Assembly (NCBI RefSeq): GCF_020991375.1
Contig: NZ_JAJLQZ010000001.1
Coordinates: 372,001-436,000, forward strand
Direction: 5' to 3'
DNA length: 64,000 bases
Source of the DNA: Glycomyces amatae
Lineage (GTDB): Bacteria > Actinomycetota > Actinomycetes > Mycobacteriales > Micromonosporaceae
Part shown: one piece after another, positions 57,029 through 64,000 of the stretch
Numbering within the stretch: the stretch's first letter is position 1
Layout of the letters: each line of letters starts with the position of its first letter
The notes under the pieces: model-generated
Seen by the model: only the letters and a program-made list of their open reading frames with translations
Told to the model about the DNA's origin: nothing
Database searches by the model: none
Position numbers and translations under genes: made by a program

Positions 57029-57738
57029 GCGGGGACTCCGGTGAGGTCGAGGAAGGCGTCCTCCAGGGCGCCGTCGCGGGTGAGGCCGGCGAGCGGGCCG
57101 GCGGTGAGGACGCGGCCGCGGTGCATGACCACCACGTCGTCGACCAGCCGCTCGGCCTCGGACAGGACGTGGCTGGCGACCAGGACCGTGCGGCCCTCGG
57201 CGGCCAGGCCGCGCAGCAGGCGGCGCAGCCACGCGATCCCGGCCGGGTCGAGGCCGTTGGTGGGCTCGTCGAGGACGAGCACCGGCGGGTCGCCGAGCAG
57301 CGCGGTGGCGAGGTTGAGGCGCTGGCGCATCCCGGTCGAGTAGCCGCCGGCCCGGCGGTGCGCGGCGTCGGCGAGGCCGGTGAGGGCCAGGACCTCCTCG
57401 ATCCGCGCGCCCGGGCAGCCCAGGAACGCGCCGTAGACGCGCAGGTGGTCGCGGCCCGAGCGGGCCGGGTGGAGGCCCTTCGCCTCCAGGGCCGCGCCGA
57501 CGGTGCGGGCGGGGTCGGGCAGGTCGCGGTAGGCGCGGCCGCCGATGAGGGCCGTTCCCGCGTCGGGTCGGACGAGGCCCAGCAGCATCCGCAGCGTGGT
57601 GGTCTTGCCGGACCCGTTGGGGCCCAGGAAGCCGGTGACGCGTCCGGGCTCGACGTCGAAGGTCGCGTCCGTGACGGCCTCGACGGGGCCGAACCGCTTG
57701 GTGAGGCCCCGGATCTCGAGGCGGTGGGGCGGTCGCAT
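57025..57738 (-). CDS. ABC transporter ATP-binding protein
   Basis: 237 residues from ATG 57738. Walker A GPNGSGKT (39-46), a YSTGMRQRL signature with the usual LSGGQ replaced (133-141), Walker B LVLDEP (154-159), an H-loop SHV and a D-loop NGLDP. This is the CcmA/EcsA-like family that drives ABC-2 permeases. The next gene starts in its stop codon, so the pair is translated together. The promoter region shared with the GntR gene holds the likely operator at 57771-57799. Confidence 0.9.
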   Translation of the reverse strand: MRPPHRLEIRGLTKRFGPVEAVTDATFDVEPGRVTGFLGPNGSGKTTTLRMLLGLVRPDAGTALIGGRAYRDLPDPARTVGAALEAKGLHPARSGRDHLRVYGAFLGCPGARIEEVLALTGLADAAHRRAGGYSTGMRQRLNLATALLGDPPVLVLDEPTNGLDPAGIAWLRRLLRGLAAEGRTVLVASHVLSEAERLVDDVVVMHRGRVLTAGPLAGLTRDGALEDAFLDLTGVPA

Positions 57739-57770
57739 GGCGGTGCTCCGTTCATCTGAGCGTGCTTATC

Positions 57771-57799
57771 TATCTGTTATAGCTCATGTATATCAGATA
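57771..57799. promoter_or_regulatory. Likely GntR/YtrA operator
   Basis: An imperfect palindrome TATCTG-TTATA-N...-TATA-CAGATA (57771-57799) lies in the 71-base gap between the divergent ABC operon and the GntR gene. It is AT-rich, unlike the surroundings, and 11 bases upstream of the regulator start. Confidence 0.55.
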
Positions 57800-57809
57800 T
57801 GCTTCTGGG

Positions 57810-58226
57810 ATGCGATTGACGCTCGACGTGGACAGCGAGATCCCGATCTACCAGCAGATCCGGGACCAGATCGTCGCGGCCATCGCCGCCGGGGAGCTCG
57901 CCGCCGAGGCGCCCCTGCCGTCCACGCGGCAGCTGGGCGCCGCCCTCGCGATCAACTTCCACACCGTCAACAAGGCCTACGACCTGCTCCGGCGCGAGGG
58001 CTTCATCCGCGTCAACCGCAAGAGCGGCGCGGTCGTGCGCCGCGGCCCCGACTCCGGACCGCCCGACCCCGGCGTGGCCGAGGCCTGGCAGGAGCGGCTG
58101 CGCGTCCTCCTGGCCGAGGCCGTGGCCCACGGCCTCACCGCCGAGGAGGTCCTGCGCCGCTCCGGCGACGTCCTCGCCTCCTTCGACCGCGCCCCCGCCG
58201 ACACCGCCGAAAGGACGACCCCGTGA
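57810..58226 (+). CDS. GntR-family (YtrA-type) transcriptional regulator
   Basis: 138 residues from ATG 57810 (ATG 57786 would add eight and run through the operator). The winged helix-turn-helix reads IPIYQQIRDQIVAAIAAGEL, AAEAPLPSTRQLGAALAINFHTVNKAYD and LLRREGFIRVNRKSGAVVRR (about 10-75). The short C-terminal helical tail of about 55 residues is the dimerisation helix of the YtrA subfamily. These repress ABC transporters and are released by envelope-acting compounds. The next gene starts in the stop codon (GTGA). Confidence 0.9.
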   Translation: MRLTLDVDSEIPIYQQIRDQIVAAIAAGELAAEAPLPSTRQLGAALAINFHTVNKAYDLLRREGFIRVNRKSGAVVRRGPDSGPPDPGVAEAWQERLRVLLAEAVAHGLTAEEVLRRSGDVLASFDRAPADTAERTTP

Positions 58227-59377
58227 ACCTCGCCGACGCCGCCCTGCTGCTGGCCCTCTTCGGCACGGTCACCGCCGTGTGGTGGGCCGTACCGGCCCTC
58301 ACCCGCGCCCACCTGGCCTTCGGCGTCGCCGTCCCGTCCGGCCGGGCCGGCGACCCCGCCCTCGCCGCGATCCGCAGGACCTACGGCCGCAACGTGATCG
58401 TCCTCGGCGTCGGCCTCGCCGCCCTCGCGTACGCGGCGGGGCGCTTCACCGACCCGGTCGCCGCCGCCGGCGTCGGCGCGACCGCCCTGGTGGCCGCGGA
58501 CCTCGCCGCCTACGCGCTCGCGGGCCGCGCCGTGCGCGCCGCGAAGGCCGAGGGCGACTGGTACGCCGGGACCCGCCAGGCCGTGACCGCCGACCTGAGC
58601 TTCAGCACCGACCCGGTCCGCGTGCCCTGGCGCGGGCTCGCGCCCGCCGTCGGCGTCCTCGTCGCCACCGCCGCCGCGGGCCTGCTGCGCGCGGGGTCGC
58701 TCCCCGAGACCCTGCCGGGCATGGCGGGCGCGACCCTCGACGGCGGCCCGCGCGTCCCGACCGGGTTCTGGACCGCCGCGAACCCGGTCCTCGGGCAGGT
58801 CGCGGTCACCGCCGCGACCGTGCTGGTGCTCGCCGCGATCGTCCGCACCCGCCCCGAGATCGACGCCGCGCGCCCCGCCGCCTCCGCCCGGCGCTACCGC
58901 GCCTACCTGCGGGCGCTGGTGCGCCTCGGCCTCGTCACCGCCGCCTGCGCCAACCTGGCGCTCGCCGTGATCGCCCTGCGGCTGTGGGAGCTGCTGCCGC
59001 CCACGGTGCTCACTACGGCCGCGCTCGCCGCGCCGCTCCTGGCCGCCGCCGTGTTCGCCGTCCGGTTCGAACTGCGCGTGGGCACCGGCGGGCACCGGCT
59101 GCCCGAGCTGCCGGGCGAGGCCGAGGAGGACACCGGCCTGGTCCAGCGCGACGAGGACCGCCACTGGCACCTGGGCGGCCTGGTCTACGCCAACCGCGAC
59201 GACCCGGCCGTGCTCGTCCACCAGCGCGTCGGCGGATCGCAGTGGACGGTCAACCTCGGCCATCCCGTGGGCCGGATCGCCGGTCTGCTCCTCGCCGCGC
59301 TCGTCGTGGCGCTCCTCGTCGCCGTGGTGCTCGACGCCGCAGGCGTCCTCGACCTGCCGGAGACGCAGCGCATTTAG
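58223..59377 (+). CDS. Multi-span membrane protein with C-terminal DUF5808-like domain
   Basis: 384 residues from GTG 58223, overlapping the GntR stop. About eight spans, with Ala-rich helices, pairs near residues 40-90 and 140-175, 215-240 and 260-310. The end has DRHWHLGGLVYANRDDPAVL and WTVNLGHPVGR, the DUF5808 pattern (recall) that I know from membrane proteins next to YtrA-type regulators and ABC exporters. It is probably a sensor or accessory for the divergent exporter, under the same regulator. Confidence 0.75.
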   Translation: MNLADAALLLALFGTVTAVWWAVPALTRAHLAFGVAVPSGRAGDPALAAIRRTYGRNVIVLGVGLAALAYAAGRFTDPVAAAGVGATALVAADLAAYALAGRAVRAAKAEGDWYAGTRQAVTADLSFSTDPVRVPWRGLAPAVGVLVATAAAGLLRAGSLPETLPGMAGATLDGGPRVPTGFWTAANPVLGQVAVTAATVLVLAAIVRTRPEIDAARPAASARRYRAYLRALVRLGLVTAACANLALAVIALRLWELLPPTVLTTAALAAPLLAAAVFAVRFELRVGTGGHRLPELPGEAEEDTGLVQRDEDRHWHLGGLVYANRDDPAVLVHQRVGGSQWTVNLGHPVGRIAGLLLAALVVALLVAVVLDAAGVLDLPETQRI

Positions 59378-59970
59378 GAGAAGGAGAAGGCGAACCCCGG
59401 CGATCTTCGTCCGGCCCGCTCTTCTCGACTGGGCCGGTCGCCGCTGCGCGGTGGCGGCCGCGTACCCCGCCGTCGTGTTGTAAGCGCCCTCGATGTGGCG
59501 TCGCTCTGCGGAGGGATTTCTGCCCGGCGGATGAACAGCGCTGTCGGACAACGATTTATGGGGGAGCGCTTGAACGCCTTCGGCCCCAATGCCGTTCAGT
59601 CGAGGTTGCGGTGAAGTCGGGAGTCGGGAGTCGGGAGTCGGAGGTTGGGAGTCGGAGGTTGGGGGTTGGGGGTTGGGGGTGTGGATCGGGATCGGGGAGT
59701 CGTGTGTGAGGCGTGGTGGTCGAGTCCCGGTCCGGTAATGCTCCCTGTCAAGGCAGGCGGCGACCGAGAGGTGATCGAGCACCGGGCAGGGTTTTCGGCT
59801 TCGGGGTGGCGGTTGCTGACGGTCAGGGCGGGCGGCGACGAAGGGGTGATCTCGAGTGCGGTGGGGGAGCGGATGCTCGATCGCGGGAGCCGAGGTCAGA
59901 GCAGGCGGCGATGACGGGGTGATTGCGCATCGGGCGGGGTTTTCGGGCTTGGGATGGTGATGGCGTGCGG
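59378..59970. other. Gene-free stretch with simple repeats, then repeat-array start
   Basis: After the membrane-protein stop there is no gene until the HNH tail. 59615-59698 is a G-rich heptamer-type run (GTCGGGAGTCGGGAG... then GGGGGTTGGGGGTT), which has the tracts needed for G-quadruplexes. From 59746 the 75-base tandem repeat begins. Decayed coding traces of the HNH tail, in another frame, run from 59823 to 59970. Confidence 0.55.
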
Positions 59971-60240
59971 TCAGGGCGGGCGGCGATGACGGGGTGATCG
60001 TCTACTGGGCGGGGGCTTTCGGCTTCGGGGTGGCGGTGGCTGGCGGTCAGGGCGGGCGGCGATGAAGAGAGGGTCGCTCTCAAGGTGGTGCTTCGGCCTT
60101 GGCGTGGCGGGCCGTTCGCGGTTCGAGCGGGCGGCGACGAAGGGGTGGTGGCGTACGGGGTGGGTGCTGCGGCTTTGGGGTGGTGGAGGGGCGCTCTCAG
60201 TGTGGGCGGCGACGGCGGGGTGGAGTGGGTCATGGTCGGG
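59746..60240. repeat. 75-base tandem repeat array, at least six copies
   Basis: Units begin at about 59746, 59821, 59894, 59969, 60045 and 60120 with (G/C)GGTCAGGGCGGGCGGCGA(C/T)GA(A/C)GGGGTGAT, and a partial one at about 60197. The period of 73-76 bases is close to 25 codons. The right part encodes the C-terminal tail of the HNH protein, and the left part continues beyond its stop. Copies differ at many positions, unlike CRISPR repeats. Confidence 0.75.
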
Positions 60241-62049
60241 GGCGTGTTGGTGGCTTTCGGGGTGTGGGCATGCTGAGGGGCCCGGCCCCTGTCGGGGTTC
60301 GGGCTGCGGGGCGTTCCTGGTGTGGTGTGGCCTCGTGTCCCCCAGCAGTCGCCTGCTGGGGCGGGGTAAGAACGGCGGTTCGCCGTAGTCGATGGGCCCG
60401 ATCGGGACCACTGGCCTGACCGGCCTGATCGTCCTGGCCGTGGTGGCGGTTCCCGCGAGGGCGGGCTCTCGTGGTGAGGAGGCCTGGGCTGCTGGCGGTG
60501 TCGGTGTGGTGGCCGGGGCCTGCCCGCTACGATCGCTTTGGTCGGTGGTGTCAGCACTGCTGCCGGTGGTGAATCGTGCTCGTGCTTTGGCGCGGGCGGT
60601 GCGTATCGCTGTGCGGGCGTGTTGGTGTTCGATGATGGCGGCGTGGCCGTCGAGGTCGGGTGTGAGGGTCTCGGACCATTCCGAACGGTAGAGCCCGGTG
60701 GGGAACAGATCCCAGCCCGAACTCTGATGCTCGGTGTCCATGTCGGCATCGGTGCGCCAATCGGCGCACCCGCACCCGGCAGCCGTGTCAGGGGCGTTCT
60801 CGCAGCCGTCGTGGTGGGTGATCACCGCCTGGCCGGGGCCGGTTTTCTGGACGGTCCAGCCGGGGGTGTGGAGGCGGCCGTGGTGGAACCGGCACACCAG
60901 GATCAGGTTGGCGGCTTCGGTGGGGCCGCCGTCGGCCCAGTGGATGATGTGGTGGGCTTCGGTCCACGCGATGGGCCGGGAGCAGCCGTGCCAAACACAG
61001 CCCCCGGGCTGCTCGAGTTCGAGTTTCCGCCGCAGGGCCACATTCGGGAGGCGCAGGGCGCGGCCGAGTTCGACCGCTTCGCCGGTGGCGTAGTTGAACA
61101 CGCTGGGGATGGCCTGGGTCTCGCAGGCCAGGAGCCGGGCTTGGGCGAGCGAGATTGGCCGCCCTTCCAACAAGGGCACCCGGCCGGTGTCTTTGCCCTG
61201 CAACGTCTCGATGTCCACCAGTAGATCGAGGGTGGCGGTGTGCCCGTGCCGCGTCGCAGCCTCCGGCGAGGACCCATAGCCGGCGAGGAGCTGGTGCAGG
61301 GCTTCGGCGTGCCGGTTCGCCTGCGGGGGCAGGACCCCGTCGGTGTCGGTCTCGTCCTGGCGGGGCGGGGGGCAGGCGGTCTTGAGGTACTTGTCGAGCA
61401 GGCGCCCGGTGGTCTCGGTCAACTCGCCTTCGAGGTGCCACATGCCGTTGCCGGTCTCGACCAGGTCGAGGCGCTGGAGGGACTGCTCGCCGAGCGCATC
61501 CAGCAGTTCCGATTCTGCGGCGATGGCCGCCCACAGCCCCTCGAGGTGCCGCTGGAGGTCGGTGAACGAGGCGTGCTGGCAGTACTGGGCCACCATCGCC
61601 TCAGGCGTCGCGCAGAAGACCGCGTCATCGAAAGGGGAGGGCACGGGCGCCCGGAAGGGGGTGCGGGCGAACAGGCGCATCGCCGGGGTCTGGTCCAGCT
61701 GCCGGACCGCGTAGGCGACCTGATCGATCCGCGCCCGGCCCGACGTAGCAGCCTCGGTGAGGAGCCGGAACTTGCCCGAGAGGCGGGCGATCGCGGCGAT
61801 CGCTCCGGCGGTGTTGAACGTGAAGTCGAACTGCGACAGCAACAAGTCGCGCAGCGCCGAGAACCCGAAGGCGGAGCGGTGGAGGTTCTGCTCCTTCATT
61901 GCAATGACCGAGGCGAGTACTTGAGCGTGCTGGGCGTTGATCAGATCAGCGGCCGCATCGAGGGTGGCGCGCAGTTCCCGGGCCTGAGCGGCGCGGTCAG
62001 CGGTACCGATAAGGGAGGGGGCGTCCGGGGTGGTGGTGCAGGTGTTCAT
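59971..62049 (-). CDS. 13E12/DUF222 HNH endonuclease with repeat-encoded Pro/Arg-rich tail
   Basis: 692 residues from ATG 62049 with GGAGG ten bases upstream. The DUF222 region (about 15-330) has ELRATLDAAADLINAQHAQV and LLSQFDFTFNTAGAIAAIARL. The HNH motif at about 347-390 is CVWHGCSRPIAWTEAHHIIH then NLILVCRFHHGRLH, with Cys pairs that bind zinc and catalytic His. In M. tuberculosis this is the 13E12 repeat family, which provides phage integration sites. The final 200 residues are Pro/Arg-rich, and the last 75 are encoded by the 75-base repeats (FVAARSNRE, FIAARPDRQ units). The tail length is likely unstable by repeat slippage. Family members are usually solitary, like this one. Confidence 0.85.
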   Translation of the reverse strand: MNTCTTTPDAPSLIGTADRAAQARELRATLDAAADLINAQHAQVLASVIAMKEQNLHRSAFGFSALRDLLLSQFDFTFNTAGAIAAIARLSGKFRLLTEAATSGRARIDQVAYAVRQLDQTPAMRLFARTPFRAPVPSPFDDAVFCATPEAMVAQYCQHASFTDLQRHLEGLWAAIAAESELLDALGEQSLQRLDLVETGNGMWHLEGELTETTGRLLDKYLKTACPPPRQDETDTDGVLPPQANRHAEALHQLLAGYGSSPEAATRHGHTATLDLLVDIETLQGKDTGRVPLLEGRPISLAQARLLACETQAIPSVFNYATGEAVELGRALRLPNVALRRKLELEQPGGCVWHGCSRPIAWTEAHHIIHWADGGPTEAANLILVCRFHHGRLHTPGWTVQKTGPGQAVITHHDGCENAPDTAAGCGCADWRTDADMDTEHQSSGWDLFPTGLYRSEWSETLTPDLDGHAAIIEHQHARTAIRTARAKARARFTTGSSADTTDQSDRSGQAPATTPTPPAAQASSPREPALAGTATTARTIRPVRPVVPIGPIDYGEPPFLPRPSRRLLGDTRPHHTRNAPQPEPRQGPGPSACPHPESHQHAPDHDPLHPAVAAHTESAPPPPQSRSTHPVRHHPFVAARSNRERPATPRPKHHLESDPLFIAARPDRQPPPPRSRKPPPSRRSPRHRRPP

Positions 62050-62537
62050 CGGGGACTCGCCTCCGTTCCGCTGTGCTCGAATGTGGTGCTGTTGTCGTCG
62101 TGCCGTACTTCATCAAGTGTGACAGGACGACTCCGGACTGTCATCAGTCGAAGGTATGAAAAACCGCCCGATCACCCCTAACTTTCGTCAGGGTCCCCTA
62201 CGGCCCAACGCGAACCAATACCCCCGCTACACCCGGCGCCCCGACCACCCCACACCCGACAGCCGCCACCCCACCCCCGGCACCCGCCCACCCCACCGTC
62301 GCCGCCCGCCCTGACCCCGACCCGCCCGCCACCCGCACCCCGAGGACCGATCCCATCCAAAGGGGACCTCCCCGTCGCCGCCCGCCCTGACCGCCACCCA
62401 TTTCTCCCTGACGGCCGAACACGTCATCCCGACGAAGCCGGGCCTCTCCACCGCCACGCGGCCCGCCCCCGCTCCCGGTGGCCGCACCCGACCGGTCGAT
62501 CCGGTGGCGCGAGGCCTCGTCGCTCAAGAGAGCGCCC
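62050..62537. repeat. Gene-free stretch with inverted copies of the HNH-tail repeat
   Basis: At 62298 and 62374 the sequence GTCGCCGCCCGCCCTGACC occurs twice, 76 bases apart. It is the reverse complement of the core of the 59.7-60.2 kb units and on the plus strand reads H-P-T-V-A-A-R-P-D. This looks like the end of a second, lost 13E12 gene in the opposite direction. No complete gene is present. The rest is Pro/Arg-type low-complexity sequence. Confidence 0.55.
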
Positions 62538-63095
62538 TCAGTGGACCCGGGGTGTGCGCCTCCTGCTGGGGCGCCGCGGCCCGTCGATGAGGATGCGCAC
62601 GGCCACCTCGCCGTCGGGGAAGGCCTCCTCGACCGAGGCGGCGATCTCGTCGGCGGCGCGGCGGAGGGACTCGGCGTCGGCGCGCGGGTCGACGTTCGCG
62701 CGCAGCTGCACCAGCTGCCCGCCGTCCACATGCGTCCGGCCGCTCGTGACGTGGTCGACCGGGGCGCTGCGCTCCAGGCTCTCCCGCAGCCGCGGCTCGA
62801 GCGAGCGCACGTCCACGTCGACGCGGTCGGCGCCCGCGAGCCGCACCCCGCCCTCGACGGGCCTGGGGACGCGGGCGAGCAGCCACCACACCGCGAGCAC
62901 CGCGAGCACGACCGCCGCACCCCCTGCGGCCCAAGAGAACCAGTCGGCGTCGACCACGTCCCGGACCGCCCCGGTGTCGAGCCGGTCGTGCAGGCCGAGC
63001 AGGTCGAAGCGCCACTCGAGCACCGCCGCGCCCGCCGCCAGGAGCAGCAGCCCCAGCAGCGCCGCGCCGACGCGGTCGGCCGCGAAGCCCCTCAT
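62538..63095 (-). CDS. AmaP-like membrane protein with alkaline-shock-type domain
   Basis: 185 residues from ATG 63095, overlapping the previous gene's stop (ATGA). Two spans (about 9-30 and 50-72) are followed by a soluble domain with VDVDVRSLEPRLRESLERSA and QLVQLRANVDPRADAESLRR and EAFPDGEVAVRILID. This is the layout of AmaP/Asp23-related proteins that anchor Asp23 at the membrane. It is the last gene of a three-gene operon (63993 to 62538). Confidence 0.7.
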   Translation of the reverse strand: MRGFAADRVGAALLGLLLLAAGAAVLEWRFDLLGLHDRLDTGAVRDVVDADWFSWAAGGAAVVLAVLAVWWLLARVPRPVEGGVRLAGADRVDVDVRSLEPRLRESLERSAPVDHVTSGRTHVDGGQLVQLRANVDPRADAESLRRAADEIAASVEEAFPDGEVAVRILIDGPRRPSRRRTPRVH

Positions 63096-63613
63096 CGGCT
63101 CCCCTCCCTCGCCCGCACCGACACCTCCATGTCGGCCAGGCCGGTGAGCCGCCCGCCCACGGCGTCCATGATCGCGGCGACGCTCGCACCGGCGCCCGGC
63201 GCGAGCAGCGCCTCGATCCGCAGGCGACGACGGTGGACGTCGCCCCGGCCGTGCAGGACGCCGGGCGAGCGCTCGGCGGCGTCGGCGGCCATCGCCTCGA
63301 CCGCGCGCGGCGAGACCCACAGGTCGCAGCGGCCCTCGACCGGCAGGTGGCTGCGGCGGGCCGGGACCACGGCGGCGATCAGGAACGCGAGGCCCAGCAG
63401 CGCGGCGGCGACGCCGCCCGCGAGGACCCATGTCGAGGGGCTCGGCTCGTCGAGGGCCGCGACGGCGCCGCGGAGCCAGGACTCCCCGCCCGCCCAGCCG
63501 AGCTCGACGGCGGCGTGCTGGCCTGCGAGCACGGCCAGTCCGGCCAGGAGCACGGCCCCGAGCCGGCCGAACCAGCCCGCGGCGGGGCGGCGTCGGGGGG
63601 CGCGTCGCTTCAT
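63092..63613 (-). CDS. DUF6286 membrane protein
   Basis: 173 residues from ATG 63613 (ATGA overlap with the Asp23-like gene). A basic N-terminal tail is followed by two spans (about 17-40 and 62-85) and a soluble part with CDLWVSPRAVEAMAADAAER and RRRLRIEALLAPGAGASVAA and MEVSVRAREG. That matches DUF6286 proteins of actinomycetes, which sit between Asp23/Gls24 and AmaP-like genes. The role is in envelope stress, probably with the partner proteins on either side. Confidence 0.75.
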   Translation of the reverse strand: MKRRAPRRRPAAGWFGRLGAVLLAGLAVLAGQHAAVELGWAGGESWLRGAVAALDEPSPSTWVLAGGVAAALLGLAFLIAAVVPARRSHLPVEGRCDLWVSPRAVEAMAADAAERSPGVLHGRGDVHRRRLRIEALLAPGAGASVAAIMDAVGGRLTGLADMEVSVRAREGSR

Positions 63614-63993
63614 CGGACCCTCCGCTCCGGCGCGTCCCGGCCGTCCAGCAGGTGCACGGTCAGGTCGAGGGCCGCCACGTCGAGCCCGGTGATGCGGGCG
63701 GCCTCGGTGCGGACGTGCCGGGCGATGCCGCGCGCGGTCTCGGCGGTGGCCCCGGGCCAGCGCACGCCGACGTCGAGGCGGGCCCAGATCCGGCCGTGCC
63801 TGACGTTGGCTCGGGCGTGCGGGTAGCCGCGGCCCAGCGCCGCGGCGCGGACGGCGGCCCCGGGCGCGCGCCGGGCGGCGCCTTCGAGGACGTGGACGAC
63901 GGCCGCGTCGTGGAGGCGCAGCGTGCCGCGCGCCTCGGGCGGCCGGTCGGTGCCGCCGGGCAGGTCGGCGAGTGCGAATCCCCCGTCAGTCAC
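63610..63993 (-). CDS. Asp23/Gls24-family envelope stress protein
   Basis: 127 residues from GTG 63993. Read as VTDGGFALADLPGGTDRPPE, then a compact domain LRLHDAAVVHVLEGAARRAPG, RHGRIWARLDVGVRWPGATA and RHVRTEAARITGLDVAALDL. The Asp23 domain is short here (about 100 residues), as is common in actinomycetes. Asp23 proteins gather at the membrane under alkaline or antibiotic stress, held by AmaP. The start lies seven bases from the window's end, so a longer upstream extension or a preceding gene of the operon cannot be excluded. Confidence 0.75.
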   Translation of the reverse strand: MTDGGFALADLPGGTDRPPEARGTLRLHDAAVVHVLEGAARRAPGAAVRAAALGRGYPHARANVRHGRIWARLDVGVRWPGATAETARGIARHVRTEAARITGLDVAALDLTVHLLDGRDAPERRVR

Positions 63994-64000
63994 GGCGGCC

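Noticed and set aside
59746-60240. CRISPR-like regularly spaced repeats
   Set aside because: The period is about 75 bases with no split between constant repeat and unique spacer, copies differ internally, the units are codon-phased into a protein tail, and no cas genes are present.

Overview
High-GC DNA (roughly 70% G+C by eye) from an actinobacterium. The best clade markers are a mycothiol acetyltransferase (mshD), a 13E12/DUF222-type HNH gene, YbaB/EspC/WXG-type ESX (type VII) substrate cassettes, DUF6286/Asp23 genes, mycelial-actinomycete style XRE/MmyB regulators and CelR/CebR-like operators. A Glycomycetales-type mycelial actinomycete would fit, but the genus cannot be settled from this window. 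There is no rRNA, CRISPR array, complete insertion sequence or phage.

Layout. (1) 1-13 kb is an accessory region of orphan type VII secretion substrate cassettes. A leftward set (2883 to 1) has a WXG-like protein, a larger WXG protein and two membrane/lipoproteins. A rightward set (3053-5592) has a YbaB scar, an EspC-like protein, a 354-residue WXG protein and two small membrane proteins. A broken set lies at 8.9-10.2 kb. A leftward set (12926 to 10516) has YbaB, EspC-like and WXG proteins, a possible toxin domain and a possible immunity protein. The sets are separated by recombination scars: a Wadjet-JetD-like fragment joined to a YbaB tail, a decayed SNF2 helicase copy, a head-to-head inversion junction and a transposase tail. 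No secretion machinery is present. (2) 13-34 kb is mostly housekeeping: an SNF2 helicase, SDR/MerR genes, tRNA-Arg, a winged-helix protein, a GroES-like/tyrA/DUF885 coupled operon, an AI-2E transporter with dinG, a DUF47/Pit phosphate pair, NUDIX, mshD, tRNA-Ser(UGA), an FhuF-like ferric reductase under a DtxR/IdeR-type iron box, and a CPBP protease. (3) 34.3-39.9 kb is an islet with a functional tRNA-Ser(GCU) at one end and a decayed 3' copy of the same tRNA at the other. It holds an XRE-cupin regulator, a methyltransferase, an MFS drug exporter, an acetyltransferase and a phosphotransferase. (4) 39.9-46.2 kb has rarA and a set of oxidoreductase/regulator pairs. (5) 46-55 kb is a secreted/cellulose theme: two DUF4360 secreted paralogues, an orphan solute-binding lipoprotein, a sigma factor with a single-span repeat protein, and a CBM2-GH5 cellulase. 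Two CelR/CebR-like operators sit before one DUF4360 gene and before the cellulase. (6) 55-59.4 kb has a two-gene ABC exporter divergent from a YtrA-type GntR regulator. (7) 59.4-62.5 kb is a repeat-rich 13E12 HNH endonuclease locus. (8) The right end is an Asp23/DUF6286/AmaP-like envelope-stress operon.

How the parts fit. The clearest regulatory links are iron control of the ferric reductase, a probable shared cellulose-sugar repressor acting on a cellulase and a secreted protein, and GntR autoregulation with the ABC exporter. The most unusual material is the T7SS cassette graveyard at the left and the 75-bp codon-phased repeats of the HNH tail, which continue past its stop codon and reappear inverted on the other side of the gene. 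Product names for families come from recall of family signatures, not from a database search.
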